The position numbers were made by a program, and so were the translations under genes. Below, piece by piece: positions 34,833 to 43,890 of a stretch of 64,000 nt of DNA. Positions within the stretch are counted from its first letter, which is position 1, and each line of letters opens with the position of its first letter. The notes beneath the pieces were generated by a model. That model ran no database searches. It saw only the letters and a program-made list of their open reading frames with translations, and had not been told where the DNA came from. Origin of the DNA: Scrofimicrobium canadense (lineage in GTDB: Bacteria; Actinomycetota; Actinomycetes; Actinomycetales; Actinomycetaceae); assembly GCF_009696615.1 (NCBI RefSeq), contig NZ_VULO01000015.1:1-64000 (forward strand), given 5' to 3'.

Positions 34833-35452
34833 CAATGGAATCTCACAACTCGTTTGAAGGCGAGGTTCGATTTCTCCTCCCGTCAGCCTGGCGCGCTATC
34901 GATCTTACGGATTCACGGTCACTAAAATCACGCGTTGCTGAGTACATGAATGAGCGGCTAAGAGATCGTGACGTCCCACGCCAAATCAGACGCGATATGC
35001 AGCACCGAGTGTTAGATGAATGTCGGCGAGGCGGGGCCGTAGGAGGCAAGTTGTGGGCGACACTGGACATATCTGACGCGAGCGGATCGGTTGCAGCAGA
35101 GGTCCCCATCACTCAGGTGCCGGTGAGTGCATCCGCAGCCAAGGACGTGTCTCTCAAGGATGTCTTTGATGGTTTTGATGGGTGGGACAGGATTATCGGT
35201 AAGTGCGTGCGTGGATTCCGCCACGTTACTGTCGAAAACACAGATGCTAGCTCTGTGCTGGATCTGAAAGAGCAAACAACAGCACCCATAATCGTTACTC
35301 AAATGGTTGTTGTCTATCGCGTGGAGGTTGAAACAGCTGGCCTCTTTCAGTTCACTTTCATCTCGCCGAATCTCCCTCTGATGCCCGTTCTTGTCAAGGT
35401 ATTCGATGCTATCGTGAAGGCCACTAGCGTTGTAGCGGCACACAAGGGGTGA
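34829..35452 (+). CDS. Unknown protein (207 aa) of a coupled three-gene operon
   Basis: This 207-residue soluble-looking protein has a predicted alpha/beta composition: FLLPSAWRAIDLTD near the N-terminus, a charged helix (EYMNERLRDRDVPRQIRRDMQHRV) and a C-terminal beta-rich region ending LFQFTFISPNLPLMPVLVKVFDAI. No signal peptide or membrane helix. Start and stop overlap both neighbours by four bases (ATGA-type), which strongly supports a real gene. I know no family match. The N-terminal pattern resembles small proteins found next to actinobacterial secretion loci, but that is a weak impression. Confidence 0.6.
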   Translation: MTMESHNSFEGEVRFLLPSAWRAIDLTDSRSLKSRVAEYMNERLRDRDVPRQIRRDMQHRVLDECRRGGAVGGKLWATLDISDASGSVAAEVPITQVPVSASAAKDVSLKDVFDGFDGWDRIIGKCVRGFRHVTVENTDASSVLDLKEQTTAPIIVTQMVVVYRVEVETAGLFQFTFISPNLPLMPVLVKVFDAIVKATSVVAAHKG

Positions 35453-36615
35453 CAGTGGTGAATAGACCTTCCGCAGATTTTCCTTTCTGGTTGATGCCCG
35501 TAGTGCTCCTTGGAGCAACGATGGGCGTCATTCGGTTTACGACAAGGGACTACTCCAGGGTAGAGATCGTGACCGGCTTAGGGCTTGCTGTCATCATCGT
35601 GATTTTTGTGTTCTGGTGGTATCTGACACGGTGGGGAAGGCTTTTGCGGGCGCTGAGACGCAAGTTTCCTCATGAGCAGAGTTTTCTCACCTGTAGCACA
35701 GTCGAGTTGGCGCGGATTTCGAAGCGTAGAGGCTGGAACCTGGAGATGGCGCAAGAAGGTGGCAGTCCCGTCGTCGTTGTTTGCCGGGGCAGTGCGGTTG
35801 AGTTATGGACGTCGGTGCGCAAGAATGCTGCTCACGCCACCATCCCGTTGGAGTCTTCGATGACGTGGAAGCCCAAAGAATGCACGGTCTACCGTGAACC
35901 GCGCCCCGGGTTTGCACTGGTGGGGCCGCGCGGAGGACTGGAGCTTGCACTATGCCCAGGAAAATATGCGCCGTCACTGAAGAAGCGCGATCTCGTCTCG
36001 GAGTCGTCGGAGCTCATTGAGCAACTGGCGGCTCAGACGACCTCTGGTAATACAGCGCAGAGATGCAGGGAAAGCGAACGGAGAGAAGGAAAGATGGCTG
36101 AGCTTGAGCTTGTCACGTCGGATGAATGGCATGTGTGGAGCAGAGACGGCGTCTTGCCGCAGATGGAGAATGTTGTCCTTGAGGACCTAGTCGAAACTGA
36201 CATGTGTGAGAGCCTTCAGGACCCCAATTGTGCTCTCGGAGCAATCTGGACATCGGCTTCCGCTCCAGACACGTGGGGCGGAAGGATGTCGGTATCGATC
36301 TATCCCGGTGAGGAGGAGCCATTGCCCTCTGCAGACGAATTGCTGGCGGCCGTTCAAGGAGAGCCGGAGTATCCAGGCGCCAAAGTCCTCAGCAGTCGCG
36401 TGTGGTCGGAGCGAATAGCTGTCGGAGACGTCATCGGTCAGCGCTTGGTGGTCCAGCCCGAAGACGGCGACATGGCGCTGGTGGTTCGCGCTACTGTACG
36501 GCCTGAGAATGTGAACATGCTGTACGTGCTCGACTTCTTCTCTGACGTCATGGATTCTATCGGAGAATTTGAAGACTCGATTGCCGATGTGGTGAGGAAC
36601 CTGCGTCAGAGCTGA
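35449..36615 (+). CDS. Unknown membrane-anchored protein (388 aa)
   Basis: There are two N-terminal membrane helices (about residues 11-30 and 38-58), then a basic segment and a cytoplasmic region of about 320 residues. The latter looks like two parts: residues 70-200 with SFLTCSTVELARISKRRGWNLEMA, and residues 210-388 starting MAELELVTSDEWHVWSRDG, which contains acidic beta-rich sequence. An internal ATG at the second part might mark a fusion of two ancestral genes. It is coupled to the preceding gene by overlap and followed by a strong hairpin terminator. No family recognised. Confidence 0.58.
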   Translation: MTVVNRPSADFPFWLMPVVLLGATMGVIRFTTRDYSRVEIVTGLGLAVIIVIFVFWWYLTRWGRLLRALRRKFPHEQSFLTCSTVELARISKRRGWNLEMAQEGGSPVVVVCRGSAVELWTSVRKNAAHATIPLESSMTWKPKECTVYREPRPGFALVGPRGGLELALCPGKYAPSLKKRDLVSESSELIEQLAAQTTSGNTAQRCRESERREGKMAELELVTSDEWHVWSRDGVLPQMENVVLEDLVETDMCESLQDPNCALGAIWTSASAPDTWGGRMSVSIYPGEEEPLPSADELLAAVQGEPEYPGAKVLSSRVWSERIAVGDVIGQRLVVQPEDGDMALVVRATVRPENVNMLYVLDFFSDVMDSIGEFEDSIADVVRNLRQS

Positions 36616-36671
36616 CGCCTCGACAATGTCTTGACCCTCGGAGAGGGCAGTCGTTCGACGTGACGTCAGCG

Positions 36672-36714
36672 GAGGCGGGGTTTCCCCTCATCACGAGAGA
36701 AGAAACCCCGCCTC
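36672..36714. terminator. Strong bidirectional terminator
   Basis: GAGGCGGGGTTTC and GAAACCCCGCCTC form a perfect 13-bp stem around 17 bases. It separates the unknown operon on the plus strand from the convergent cell-wall gene on the minus strand. Confidence 0.8.
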
Positions 36715-36725
36715 GGTTGGTGTCT

Positions 36726-36744
36726 TCAGGTGAGACTCACCTGA
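36726..36744. repeat. 19-bp near-palindrome
   Basis: TCAGGTGAG and CTCACCTGA are perfect arms around a single A, next to the terminator in the convergent gap. It may be a second hairpin for the minus-strand gene. Confidence 0.6.
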
Positions 36745-36788
36745 GAAACGCCGCTACTTGCACTGGGTGAGATTCGCAACGGCTTTAG

Positions 36789-38354
36789 TCAACACCGTTT
36801 CCCCCCGACCAGAGTAATCCGCTCTGTCGCTGGGTAATGTGCGATCACATTCGTTGTCATGCAATTCGTCTTGGTCAATACCAGGCGTTCGCGAGTGGAG
36901 TCGAGCGCTGAGACTGCCACGGCAGTGTCAGCGGCGCTGGATCCACTGGTAACCCACACACGCGACACTTCACTGGCGTTACCCAGCTCACTATCGATTA
37001 TGTCGTTGACCTTCGCGGCAGTGGCATACCGGTCATCTCCGGCGAGTCGACTGGTGTCGGACACCGCGGACTTGAAGGACCGCTCTGTGGCAGCGCCGAC
37101 AGCCGACGTACCGCCAATGATGCGAACCTTCGTTGCCCCGACAGCCTTGGCTGCTGCAACTGCAGCCGCATCGCCGGCTGTGGTATTTCCTGAGACAAGG
37201 AGAGTGGCACCCTTCAGGCCACTTGCGTATACCGTTCCTGCCAGAGCGTCAGCGAAGTCGCGGCCGGTGGCCACGGTAACAACACCGAGGCTCCCGCCGT
37301 TGAGTGCGGCAGTCTCCTTGAGCACCTTGCGCGACGTCTCATAGCGATCCGTACCCGACAGTCGCTTGATTGTGCTGTTGGCGGGAAGCGTGGAGAGAAG
37401 CTGTTTCTCTGCCAGAGGGCTCACCGCCTGCGTTCCACCTACGATAGTGATCTGAGAGACGGCCCGCGATGAAAGAATCGCACGCATGTCCCCGGCAACG
37501 TAGTTGGAGTTCACCAGCACCAAAGTCGCGTCCTGTGCCTTGGCCAGTGTTGTTGCTGAGACTGCATCGGCAAAAGACATGCCCGTGGCAACCACGACCT
37601 TGCCGCCTTGCTCAACTTGCTCAGCAGCGACCTTCGCTGATGTCTCAAATCGAGTGGCCCCAGAGAGGCGATCAACTGTGACCTCAGGTTTGTCAGCGTC
37701 AGTCACAGTCACAGTCACTGCTGCAGAGACCGTCGGTGTTCCAGCGGAAGACACGGTGACCGTGGCAGTGCCTGTTTTGGTAGCAGTGATCAGCCCCGTG
37801 GGACTGACGAGCACGCCACTACCGGTGACCGACCAGACGACAGTCTTGTTCGTGGCGTCGTCGGGCAAGACCGCAGCAGATAGCTGCACCGAGTCTCCCA
37901 CCTTCAGGGACAGCTTTCCGTTCACCACACCTGCTCCGCTGATCTGGATTGAATCAACCTCAACAGGGGGAGCGGGAGCTTCGGTAACCGTGATGGTGAA
38001 ACTGGTCGTGACCTTCGTGTCACTGGTCAACGTCACCGTGACAGTCTTGGTGCCAGCGCTCGCCATGTCCACTGTCCCGAGAGAATACTCGTCGGATTCG
38101 AGAGTTCGCTTCGAACCATCGGACATGGTTGCCTCAATGGCGACACCCGAAGCTGAGAATTCTTCCCCGACTGTGTAGCTTGTCTTGGTTGGCAAAGACT
38201 TCACTGCAATGGATTCCACAGTGGCATCTTCGCTTGGCTCGTCACCGAATAGCTCAACGATGCTGAGAGCGCGATCCCACACTCGGAGATTGTCGATTTT
38301 GCCACCAAAATAGGGATCGTTGTAGAAGGACTTTCCAATGTGCCCTAGAAGCAA
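36789..38354 (-). CDS. Cell-wall-binding repeat 2 surface protein, 5'-truncated
   Basis: About 520 residues of a larger exported protein. The N-terminal 40 residues are the end of a LamG/concanavalin-like domain (FGGKIDNLRVWDRALS). Two Ig-like domains follow: a bacterial Ig-like type 3 fold (YTVGEEFSASGVAIEATMSD) and a Big_2 fold (LKVGDSVQLSAAVLPDDATN). Then come three cell-wall-binding type 2 repeats with RLSG(A/T)xR(F/Y)ETS and IVGGTxAVS motifs, ending at the native stop. The signal peptide and catalytic or adhesive part are missing because the frame meets a phage fragment at about 38350. It would have been held on the wall non-covalently. Confidence 0.85.
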   Translation of the reverse strand: MLLGHIGKSFYNDPYFGGKIDNLRVWDRALSIVELFGDEPSEDATVESIAVKSLPTKTSYTVGEEFSASGVAIEATMSDGSKRTLESDEYSLGTVDMASAGTKTVTVTLTSDTKVTTSFTITVTEAPAPPVEVDSIQISGAGVVNGKLSLKVGDSVQLSAAVLPDDATNKTVVWSVTGSGVLVSPTGLITATKTGTATVTVSSAGTPTVSAAVTVTVTDADKPEVTVDRLSGATRFETSAKVAAEQVEQGGKVVVATGMSFADAVSATTLAKAQDATLVLVNSNYVAGDMRAILSSRAVSQITIVGGTQAVSPLAEKQLLSTLPANSTIKRLSGTDRYETSRKVLKETAALNGGSLGVVTVATGRDFADALAGTVYASGLKGATLLVSGNTTAGDAAAVAAAKAVGATKVRIIGGTSAVGAATERSFKSAVSDTSRLAGDDRYATAAKVNDIIDSELGNASEVSRVWVTSGSSAADTAVAVSALDSTRERLVLTKTNCMTTNVIAHYPATERITLVGGKRC

Positions 38355-38905
38355 TAGTTACGGGGCTAATCGATGCCCTGCCATTGCTGCTGGGAGCCGC
38401 CTTAGAACTGGTCCTTGGCCTAGCCACTGGGCTGCTGGAGGCAATCCCGGTTTTAGTTGAGGCACTGCCTGCGATTGTGGAGGCGATCATCGGGTTTTTG
38501 ACCGAGGCGATCCCGCTGATCATCGACGCAGGCATCACACTCCTCACCGCGTTGGTTGAGGCGTTGCCGCAGATTATTACGGCCGTGGTTGCGGCGATCC
38601 CAAAAATCGTCTCCTCACTGATCAGCGCCATCATTGGTTCAATCCCGCTGCTCATCGACGCGGGCATCAAGTTACTCATTGCTTTGATTGGGGCGCTCCC
38701 ACAAATCATCGCCGCCGTGGTCGCGGCGATCCCACAGATCGTTGGTGGCCTAGTCGCGGTGGTCCTGGGTTCCATCCCGCAGCTGGTTTCTGCAGGCGTG
38801 GAACTCTTGGTCTCGCTCATCAAGAACCTCCCAACCATCATCATCGAGATCGTTGGAGCCGCCGGACAAATCATCACCGTCCTGGTCACCGCCTTTGGTA
38901 ACGGG
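38351..38905 (+). pseudogene. Phage tail tape-measure protein fragment
   Basis: About 185 codons of a very hydrophobic repetitive protein with repeats such as ALPQIITAVVAAIPKIV and ALPQIIAAVVAAIPQIV, alternating with SIPLLIDAGI(K/T)LL. This pattern is characteristic of the central part of siphophage tape-measure proteins, which set tail length. Neither end is native: the left end abuts the truncated wall protein head-on, and the right end passes into an unrelated hairpin-rich segment. It is a relic. Confidence 0.85.
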
Positions 38906-38954
38906 TACCACTGGGGGCACCACGGCTCAACTATCTGCTCAGTTGGACGTAGTG

Positions 38955-39090
38955 AGGGGGTGCCCGGTAGCCGGGTGGCAGGCCAGCCGACGAGTCGGGG
39001 CCGGGTAGCGGGTAAGCCCTTAGAGGGCCAATCCCTAGAGCGGTGGAGCCTGCGGGAGTCCATTGGTTACGTTCCCGAGACCGGGAGCCG
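38955..39090 (+). other. Hairpin-rich non-coding segment
   Basis: Four short stems stand close together: CCCGG-TAG-CCGGG (38963-38975), CCGAC-GA-GTCGG (38987-38998), GCCCT-TAG-AGGGC (39016-39028), and CCCG-AGAC-CGGG near 39076. This dense pattern suggests a structured RNA or a fragment of one, such as a group II intron domain. I cannot assign it. Confidence 0.45.
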
Positions 39091-39103
39091 GGACCATAAC
39101 AAG

Positions 39104-39727
39104 AGTTACCGGAAGGGGACCCCTTCTCCGCCAAGATTCGCTGCGGACAATGCGGGGGATGGTTCGGGCGCAAAACCTGGCACTCCACAAGCAAATACGC
39201 GAGACACATCTGGCGATGCAACAACAAATACGAAAGCAACAAAACCCGCTGCGTCACACCTCGCGTCCTTGAGACCCAAATCGAAGAAGCATTCGTAGCA
39301 GCCCTCGCAGAACGCATGAGCCAGACTTCCACGACATCCGAGGTGCTCGAGGACCTGGACGCCACGGTCTTCAACACCGAGAAACTCCACGCCGAACTTG
39401 CTGTCCTTGATGAGCAAGCCGAGGGTTTGGTTGCCCGCATGAACAACCTGGCACGCGCAGGCGCTAAAACTGCCATCGACCCCGACCGATACGAAGCGAA
39501 CTATGAGAGCCTCGAAACCAAATACGAAACCATCGACGCAAAACGCCTCCAAGTGGAAGAGCGAATCCGCGACCTCGAGTACCGCAGCCGTCAAGCCCAC
39601 CAAATCCACGACTGCCTACAAAATCAGCCGCCATTGGCCTACACGCCCGAAGCGTGGAACACCTTGGTCACCGAAGCCAACGTCGATGCAGACGGGACGA
39701 TTACCATCTGTTTCAAGGATGAACCTA
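39104..39727 (+). pseudogene. Large serine recombinase, second C-terminal remnant
   Basis: Homologous to the remnant at 9.5-10.2 kb but inverted relative to it. The readable frame gives the zinc ribbon (FSAKIRCGQCGGWFGRKTW, WRCNNKYESNKTRC), the linker LETQIEEAFVAALAERM and the coiled coil, up to ICFKDEP, where the frame runs on into unrelated sequence. The catalytic domain is absent, and a stop codon lies a few codons before the zinc ribbon. Confidence 0.85.
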
Positions 39728-39809
39728 GTTGCTGGTTGCCGTGCACTCTCAGTCGCGAGGGAAGTGGCACTTCCGTGTGCAATTTGTCAGTTAGCGGTGG
39801 TGTCTTGGC

Positions 39810-40571
39810 TTATGGCGTGATTACCGTGCGACTGAGTAGGTCTCGAACTTTTGCCTCGATTGTGTCGCGGATTTCGCGCACTTCTGGATGGGGCCTGCCG
39901 GATGGGTCGGGAATTTCCCACTCTTCGTAGTGAGTGCCGGGAAAGACTGGGCAGGTCTCGCCGCATCCCATGGTTATCACCCAGTCCGCCTCTTTAATAT
40001 CGGCTGGGTCTAGCTTTTTTGGATCCGAGAGTGGGACTAGGTTGATCTCATCGAGGATGTCGGCCACGGCGGGGTGCACTTCAGGGGCGGGCTTGGTCCC
40101 AGCAGAAAGTACCCGTATGTTAGGCCCAGCCATGGAGGCCGCTATTGCAGCCGCAATTTGAGAACGGCCCGCGTTTTGTGTGCAGGCGAACAGAATCGTG
40201 ACAGGACCGTCGGGATCATTTGGCGCACAGCGTTCTAGCGTGTCCATCCGGTTCGTCACGGCTTGGAGAACATTTTGGTCAAAGGTGGCACTGACCGTGT
40301 AGTAACTCCACTTGCCTTCTTTGCTGCGCTCAAGAATCCCTGCGTCCACCAGTTTCGTCAGGTGGTGAGAGATCGTTGAACGACTCATGTCGAAGACTTC
40401 AGGAAATGAGCACGCGCACACTGGCGCGGGTGAGCACTGGCTGACGAAGGCTGCCAGTTGCAGGCGAGTAGCGTCCCCTAATGCGGCAAATGTGCGGGCC
40501 GCAGCCAGTGCCTGATCTCTCTTCATCAACGTGGGTGCTGGACAACAGCTCGGGCCCGTGTTCATGGTCAT
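39810..40571 (-). CDS. Fused ArsR repressor - arsenate reductase
   Basis: This 253-residue fusion has an N-terminal ArsR winged helix (about residues 17-105; helix DMSRSTISHHLTKLVDAG; metal-site candidates CSPAPVCAC) and a C-terminal low-molecular-weight phosphatase-type arsenate reductase whose loop is CTQNAGRSQ (Cys-x5-Arg, about residue 130) with further cysteines in TMGCGETCPVF. It should sense arsenite and reduce arsenate in one polypeptide, an arrangement known in actinobacteria. It is divergent from arsD-arsA with a 90-bp promoter region between. Confidence 0.92.
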   Translation of the reverse strand: MTMNTGPSCCPAPTLMKRDQALAAARTFAALGDATRLQLAAFVSQCSPAPVCACSFPEVFDMSRSTISHHLTKLVDAGILERSKEGKWSYYTVSATFDQNVLQAVTNRMDTLERCAPNDPDGPVTILFACTQNAGRSQIAAAIAASMAGPNIRVLSAGTKPAPEVHPAVADILDEINLVPLSDPKKLDPADIKEADWVITMGCGETCPVFPGTHYEEWEIPDPSGRPHPEVREIRDTIEAKVRDLLSRTVITP

Positions 40572-40622
40572 ACCTGAATCGTATCGGACGTTTCGACAAG
40601 CATCAAAACGTTCACTAGACTA

Positions 40623-40634
40623 TCGACGTGTCGA
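40623..40634. promoter_or_regulatory. Candidate ArsR operator
   Basis: TCGAC and GTCGA form a dyad around GT in the divergent arsRC/arsD gap, followed by ATCATCGA. Position and symmetry fit an ArsR operator covering the arsD promoter. Confidence 0.45.
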
Positions 40635-40661
40635 CGATCATCGAAATGTATGGAGGACTAA

Positions 40662-41036
40662 ATGCGAACTGTTCATGTGTATGACCCAGCCCTGTGCTGT
40701 TCATCTGGAGTGTGCGGTGCCGATGTGGACCAGGCCCTTGTGGATTTTGCCGCTGCGGTCAAGCAGGTAGAAGGTGAGGGCGTGCAGGTCCGCCGCCACA
40801 ATCTGGCTTCTGAACCTGCCGATTTTGCTACCAGCGAGGTGGTCCGAAAGTTCCTGGAGGTCTCGGGAGTCGATGGGCTCCCGGTGGTTGTTGTTGATGA
40901 TGTTCTCGCCCTTTCTGGCGTGTACCCGACCGTTGAGCAGTTACGGATGTTTGCTGGTGTCGCAGTGGCTCCAACACTCGGCGCCTTACCGATTACTCAA
41001 GAGTCCGACGGCTGCTGTTGTGGAGGTACCTGCTGA
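40662..41036 (+). CDS. arsD: ArsD arsenite metallochaperone
   Basis: The 124-residue protein matches ArsD, which hands As(III) to the ArsA ATPase. The cysteines CC at residues 12-13 and C18 (DPALCCSSGVCG) and a C-terminal vicinal cluster (CCCGGTC) are present. GGAGG lies before the ATG. Its stop overlaps the arsA start by one base (TGATG), so the two are translationally coupled. Confidence 0.93.
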   Translation: MRTVHVYDPALCCSSGVCGADVDQALVDFAAAVKQVEGEGVQVRRHNLASEPADFATSEVVRKFLEVSGVDGLPVVVVDDVLALSGVYPTVEQLRMFAGVAVAPTLGALPITQESDGCCCGGTC

Positions 41037-42817
41037 TGGGATTGCCGCGCTCGAACGCCAAGCACCTGTTCTTTACCGGAAAAGGAGGGGTAGGCAAGAC
41101 AACAGTGGCTTGCGCACTGGCAACACAATTCGCTGACGCAGGCGAGCGAGTCCTATTGATTTCCACCGATCCCGCTTCCAACATTGGACAGGTATTTGGC
41201 AAGAAAATCGGTCCGACCCTCACTGACTTGTCTGACTTATTCGCAGGAACCAAATTTGATGCCATTGAGATCGATCCAGACGCGGAGGCCACCGACTATC
41301 GTGAATCGATCCTTGGTCCCGTGCGGGGCTTACTCCCCGCAGAGGTGTTAGCAGCCACAGAAGAAACCCTGTCGGGCTCCTGCACCGTTGAGGTCGCTAG
41401 CTTCAACCGGTTCACCCAGTTCCTCACCGACCAGGGCATCCAAGATTCGTATGATCGAATCATTTTCGACACCGCCCCGACTGGCCACACTCTGCGCCTT
41501 CTTTCTCTACCCGGAGACTGGTCCTCTTTCATTGAAAAAGGCGCTGGTGATGCGTCCTGCCTTGGCCCGATGTCTGGACTGGAGAAAAACCGACAGACAT
41601 ATCAAAGCGCTGTCGAGGCGCTCAGTGATCCGGATGTGACCGACCTGATCCTGGTGGCTCGTGGTCAACGCTCCACATTGGATGAAGCTGAACGCACTGC
41701 CGTGGAGCTTTCAGCTCTGGGAATCAATCCAGCCGGCCTAGTGGTCAACGGGCTACTTCCCAAATGGGCAGTCACGGATACTCTGACCGAGAACATTTGG
41801 GGCAGGGAACAGAGGCTATTAGCAACACTTACTGACGGTTCTACCTATCCAAACCTTGCCAGCGCAAACATCTATCCCCTCGAATTGCGGGCACGGCCCG
41901 TCATGGGAATAGACGGCCTGCGTGGCCTTGACGAACCGGAATCTCCAATCGGGCCAGAGACAGCCCTGGGGAGTGTCGGTGAGGATACTGGAACGGAGCT
42001 TGCTAGTCAGACCTTCGCTGAAGGGTTATCACCCCTAGTGGAGGACTTGGCAGCCGGGGAACCCAAGTTGGTCCTTTGCGTGGGCAAAGGGGGCGTAGGT
42101 AAAACGACGATAGCTCAGGCTCTCGCCGTTGAACTAGCGAAGGCCGGTAAGCCAGTCCATTTGTCAACCACTGACCCCGCAGCGCACCTGGATCTAGAGC
42201 TCGGAGCGAAAATACCCGGACTGACCGTGTCAAGCATAGACCCGGTGCGGGTAGTGGAGGAATACCGCGCCGAGGTGCTCGCAACAAAAGGCGCAGATTT
42301 AGATGCCGACGGATATGCACAACTGGAAGAAGACCTGCGAAGTCCATGCACCGAAGAAGTGGCAGTATTTAGAGCGTTCTCCCAGGTGGTGGAAGAGTCC
42401 CAAGACCGTTGGATTGTCCTGGATACTGCCCCCACGGGCCACACTTTGTTGCTCTTGGACGCAACGGGGTCCTATCACAAGGAACTTATGCGTCAATCCG
42501 GGCAGCAGACCTCTGCCACCACGCTAGTTCGCCTCCAGGACGCCTCAGTCACCAAACCGATCATTGTCACACTGCCCGAGACCACTCCGGTACTTGAAGC
42601 CAAATCCCTGGTCGCGGACCTCGAACGCGCCGGAATTACGCCGATGGCGTGGGTTGTTAACCAATCGCTGGACGGCGTCAACACCACCTCCAGATTCCTC
42701 CAAAGGCGTGCCGCCGCGAACCACGACATTATCGAAGACCTCAAACGAGAAGTCGACAAGCCGATCATTGAGCTGCCCTACGTCGAAATGGAACTGGCGC
42801 AGCATGAACTAGCCTAG
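41036..42817 (+). CDS. arsA: ArsA arsenite-transporting ATPase
   Basis: This ATPase of about 593 residues has two homologous halves, each with a deviant Walker A: GKGGVGKTT at about residue 15 in A1 and again at about residue 345 in A2. Each half also has the signal sequence DTAPTGHTLRLL / DTAPTGHTLLLL. It powers arsenite extrusion with a membrane pump. The start at 41036 is chosen for TGGAGG upstream and the overlap with arsD. The frame is intact, but its natural pump partner downstream is broken. Confidence 0.94.
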   Translation: MGLPRSNAKHLFFTGKGGVGKTTVACALATQFADAGERVLLISTDPASNIGQVFGKKIGPTLTDLSDLFAGTKFDAIEIDPDAEATDYRESILGPVRGLLPAEVLAATEETLSGSCTVEVASFNRFTQFLTDQGIQDSYDRIIFDTAPTGHTLRLLSLPGDWSSFIEKGAGDASCLGPMSGLEKNRQTYQSAVEALSDPDVTDLILVARGQRSTLDEAERTAVELSALGINPAGLVVNGLLPKWAVTDTLTENIWGREQRLLATLTDGSTYPNLASANIYPLELRARPVMGIDGLRGLDEPESPIGPETALGSVGEDTGTELASQTFAEGLSPLVEDLAAGEPKLVLCVGKGGVGKTTIAQALAVELAKAGKPVHLSTTDPAAHLDLELGAKIPGLTVSSIDPVRVVEEYRAEVLATKGADLDADGYAQLEEDLRSPCTEEVAVFRAFSQVVEESQDRWIVLDTAPTGHTLLLLDATGSYHKELMRQSGQQTSATTLVRLQDASVTKPIIVTLPETTPVLEAKSLVADLERAGITPMAWVVNQSLDGVNTTSRFLQRRAAANHDIIEDLKREVDKPIIELPYVEMELAQHELA

Positions 42818-42840
42818 TAAGGCTCACTTACCCGCGAGGG

Positions 42841-43890
42841 CTAACAGACAATCTGGCGACTACCCCGCGCCGTTGGCGCTCCTCTCGACCATCGATCGAT
42901 GGCTGCCAGCATGGATCGTCGCAGCCATGGCAGCTGGATTGCTGCTGGGGCGCTAGTTCCCGGTATCAGTCTGTGGTTGGCAGGAATGGAAGTGGGCGGT
43001 ATTTCCGTTCCAATTGCACTGGGATTGCTGGTGATGCTGTACTCAGTCCTGGCGAAAGTGCGCTACGACAAGATTGGCGCCGTAACGGGAGATAAGCGAC
43101 TCCTAATGTCTTCACTGGTGCTCAACTGGCTGGTCGGACCCTTGTTGATGTTCGCCCTAGCGTGGCTATTACTGCCAGACTTGCCCAGTTCCGAACGGGT
43201 GTAGTTTTCGTCGGCCTGGTCCGCTGCATCGCAATGGTGGTGATTTGGAACGACATGGCGCGCGGTGACCGGGAGGCATCCGCTTTGCTAATGGCAATCA
43301 ACTCAATATTCCAAGTCTTCATGTTTTCCTTACTGGGCTGGTTCTACCTCACCGTCCTGCCCGGATGGCTCGGTTTGCCCACGCAATGGATCGATGCCTC
43401 CATGGGGAAGATTGCCGTCAATGTTCTTATCTTCCTTGGAGTCCCCTTGATTGCTGGATTCTTGTTCAGGTGGATTGGGGAAAAACGTAAGGGAAGTGTC
43501 TGGTACGAAGAACAGTTCATACTCGCGATCATCCCTTGGGCTCTCAACGGACTGCTGTTCACTATCGTGCTTTTGTTCGCTTTACAAGGGAAGGCGGTAA
43601 CCACCAACCCTCTCAACGTGGTTCGGATCGCACTGTCCCTACTGGCCTAGTTTGCGATCATGTGGGCCGGGGGAATGATCCTCGGAAGAATGCTGGGCAT
43701 TGGCTACTCTCGTTCCGTCACGCTTGCATTTACAGCAGCAGGCAACAACTTTGAGCTAGCGATTGCAGTGGCTATCGGAACGTTTGGAGCAACCTCGGGC
43801 GAAGCCCTCGCGGGTGTTGTTGGTCCATTGATCGAAGTCCCGGTTCTGGTTGCCCTAGTGTACCTGGCGCTCTGGTTGCGCCCGGGATGA
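42841..43890 (+). pseudogene. ACR3-type arsenite efflux pump, inactivated
   Basis: Adjacent frames together reconstruct an ACR3 permease of about 345 residues: LSTIDRWLPAWIVAAMAAGLLLGR, then VPGISLWLAGMEVGGISVPI, then FRTGVVFVGLVRCIAMVVIWND, then AIMWAGGMILGRMLGIGYS. The frame changes near 42866, 42953 and 43193, each consistent with loss of one base. An in-frame TAG stands at 43648-43650. A clear start codon is also missing. With at least four lesions this is a true pseudogene rather than sequencing error. Confidence 0.9.

Noticed and set aside
38254-39063. Antisense Ser/Thr/Met-rich frame over the tape-measure relic
   Set aside because: It is the complement of the repetitive hydrophobic tape-measure codons.
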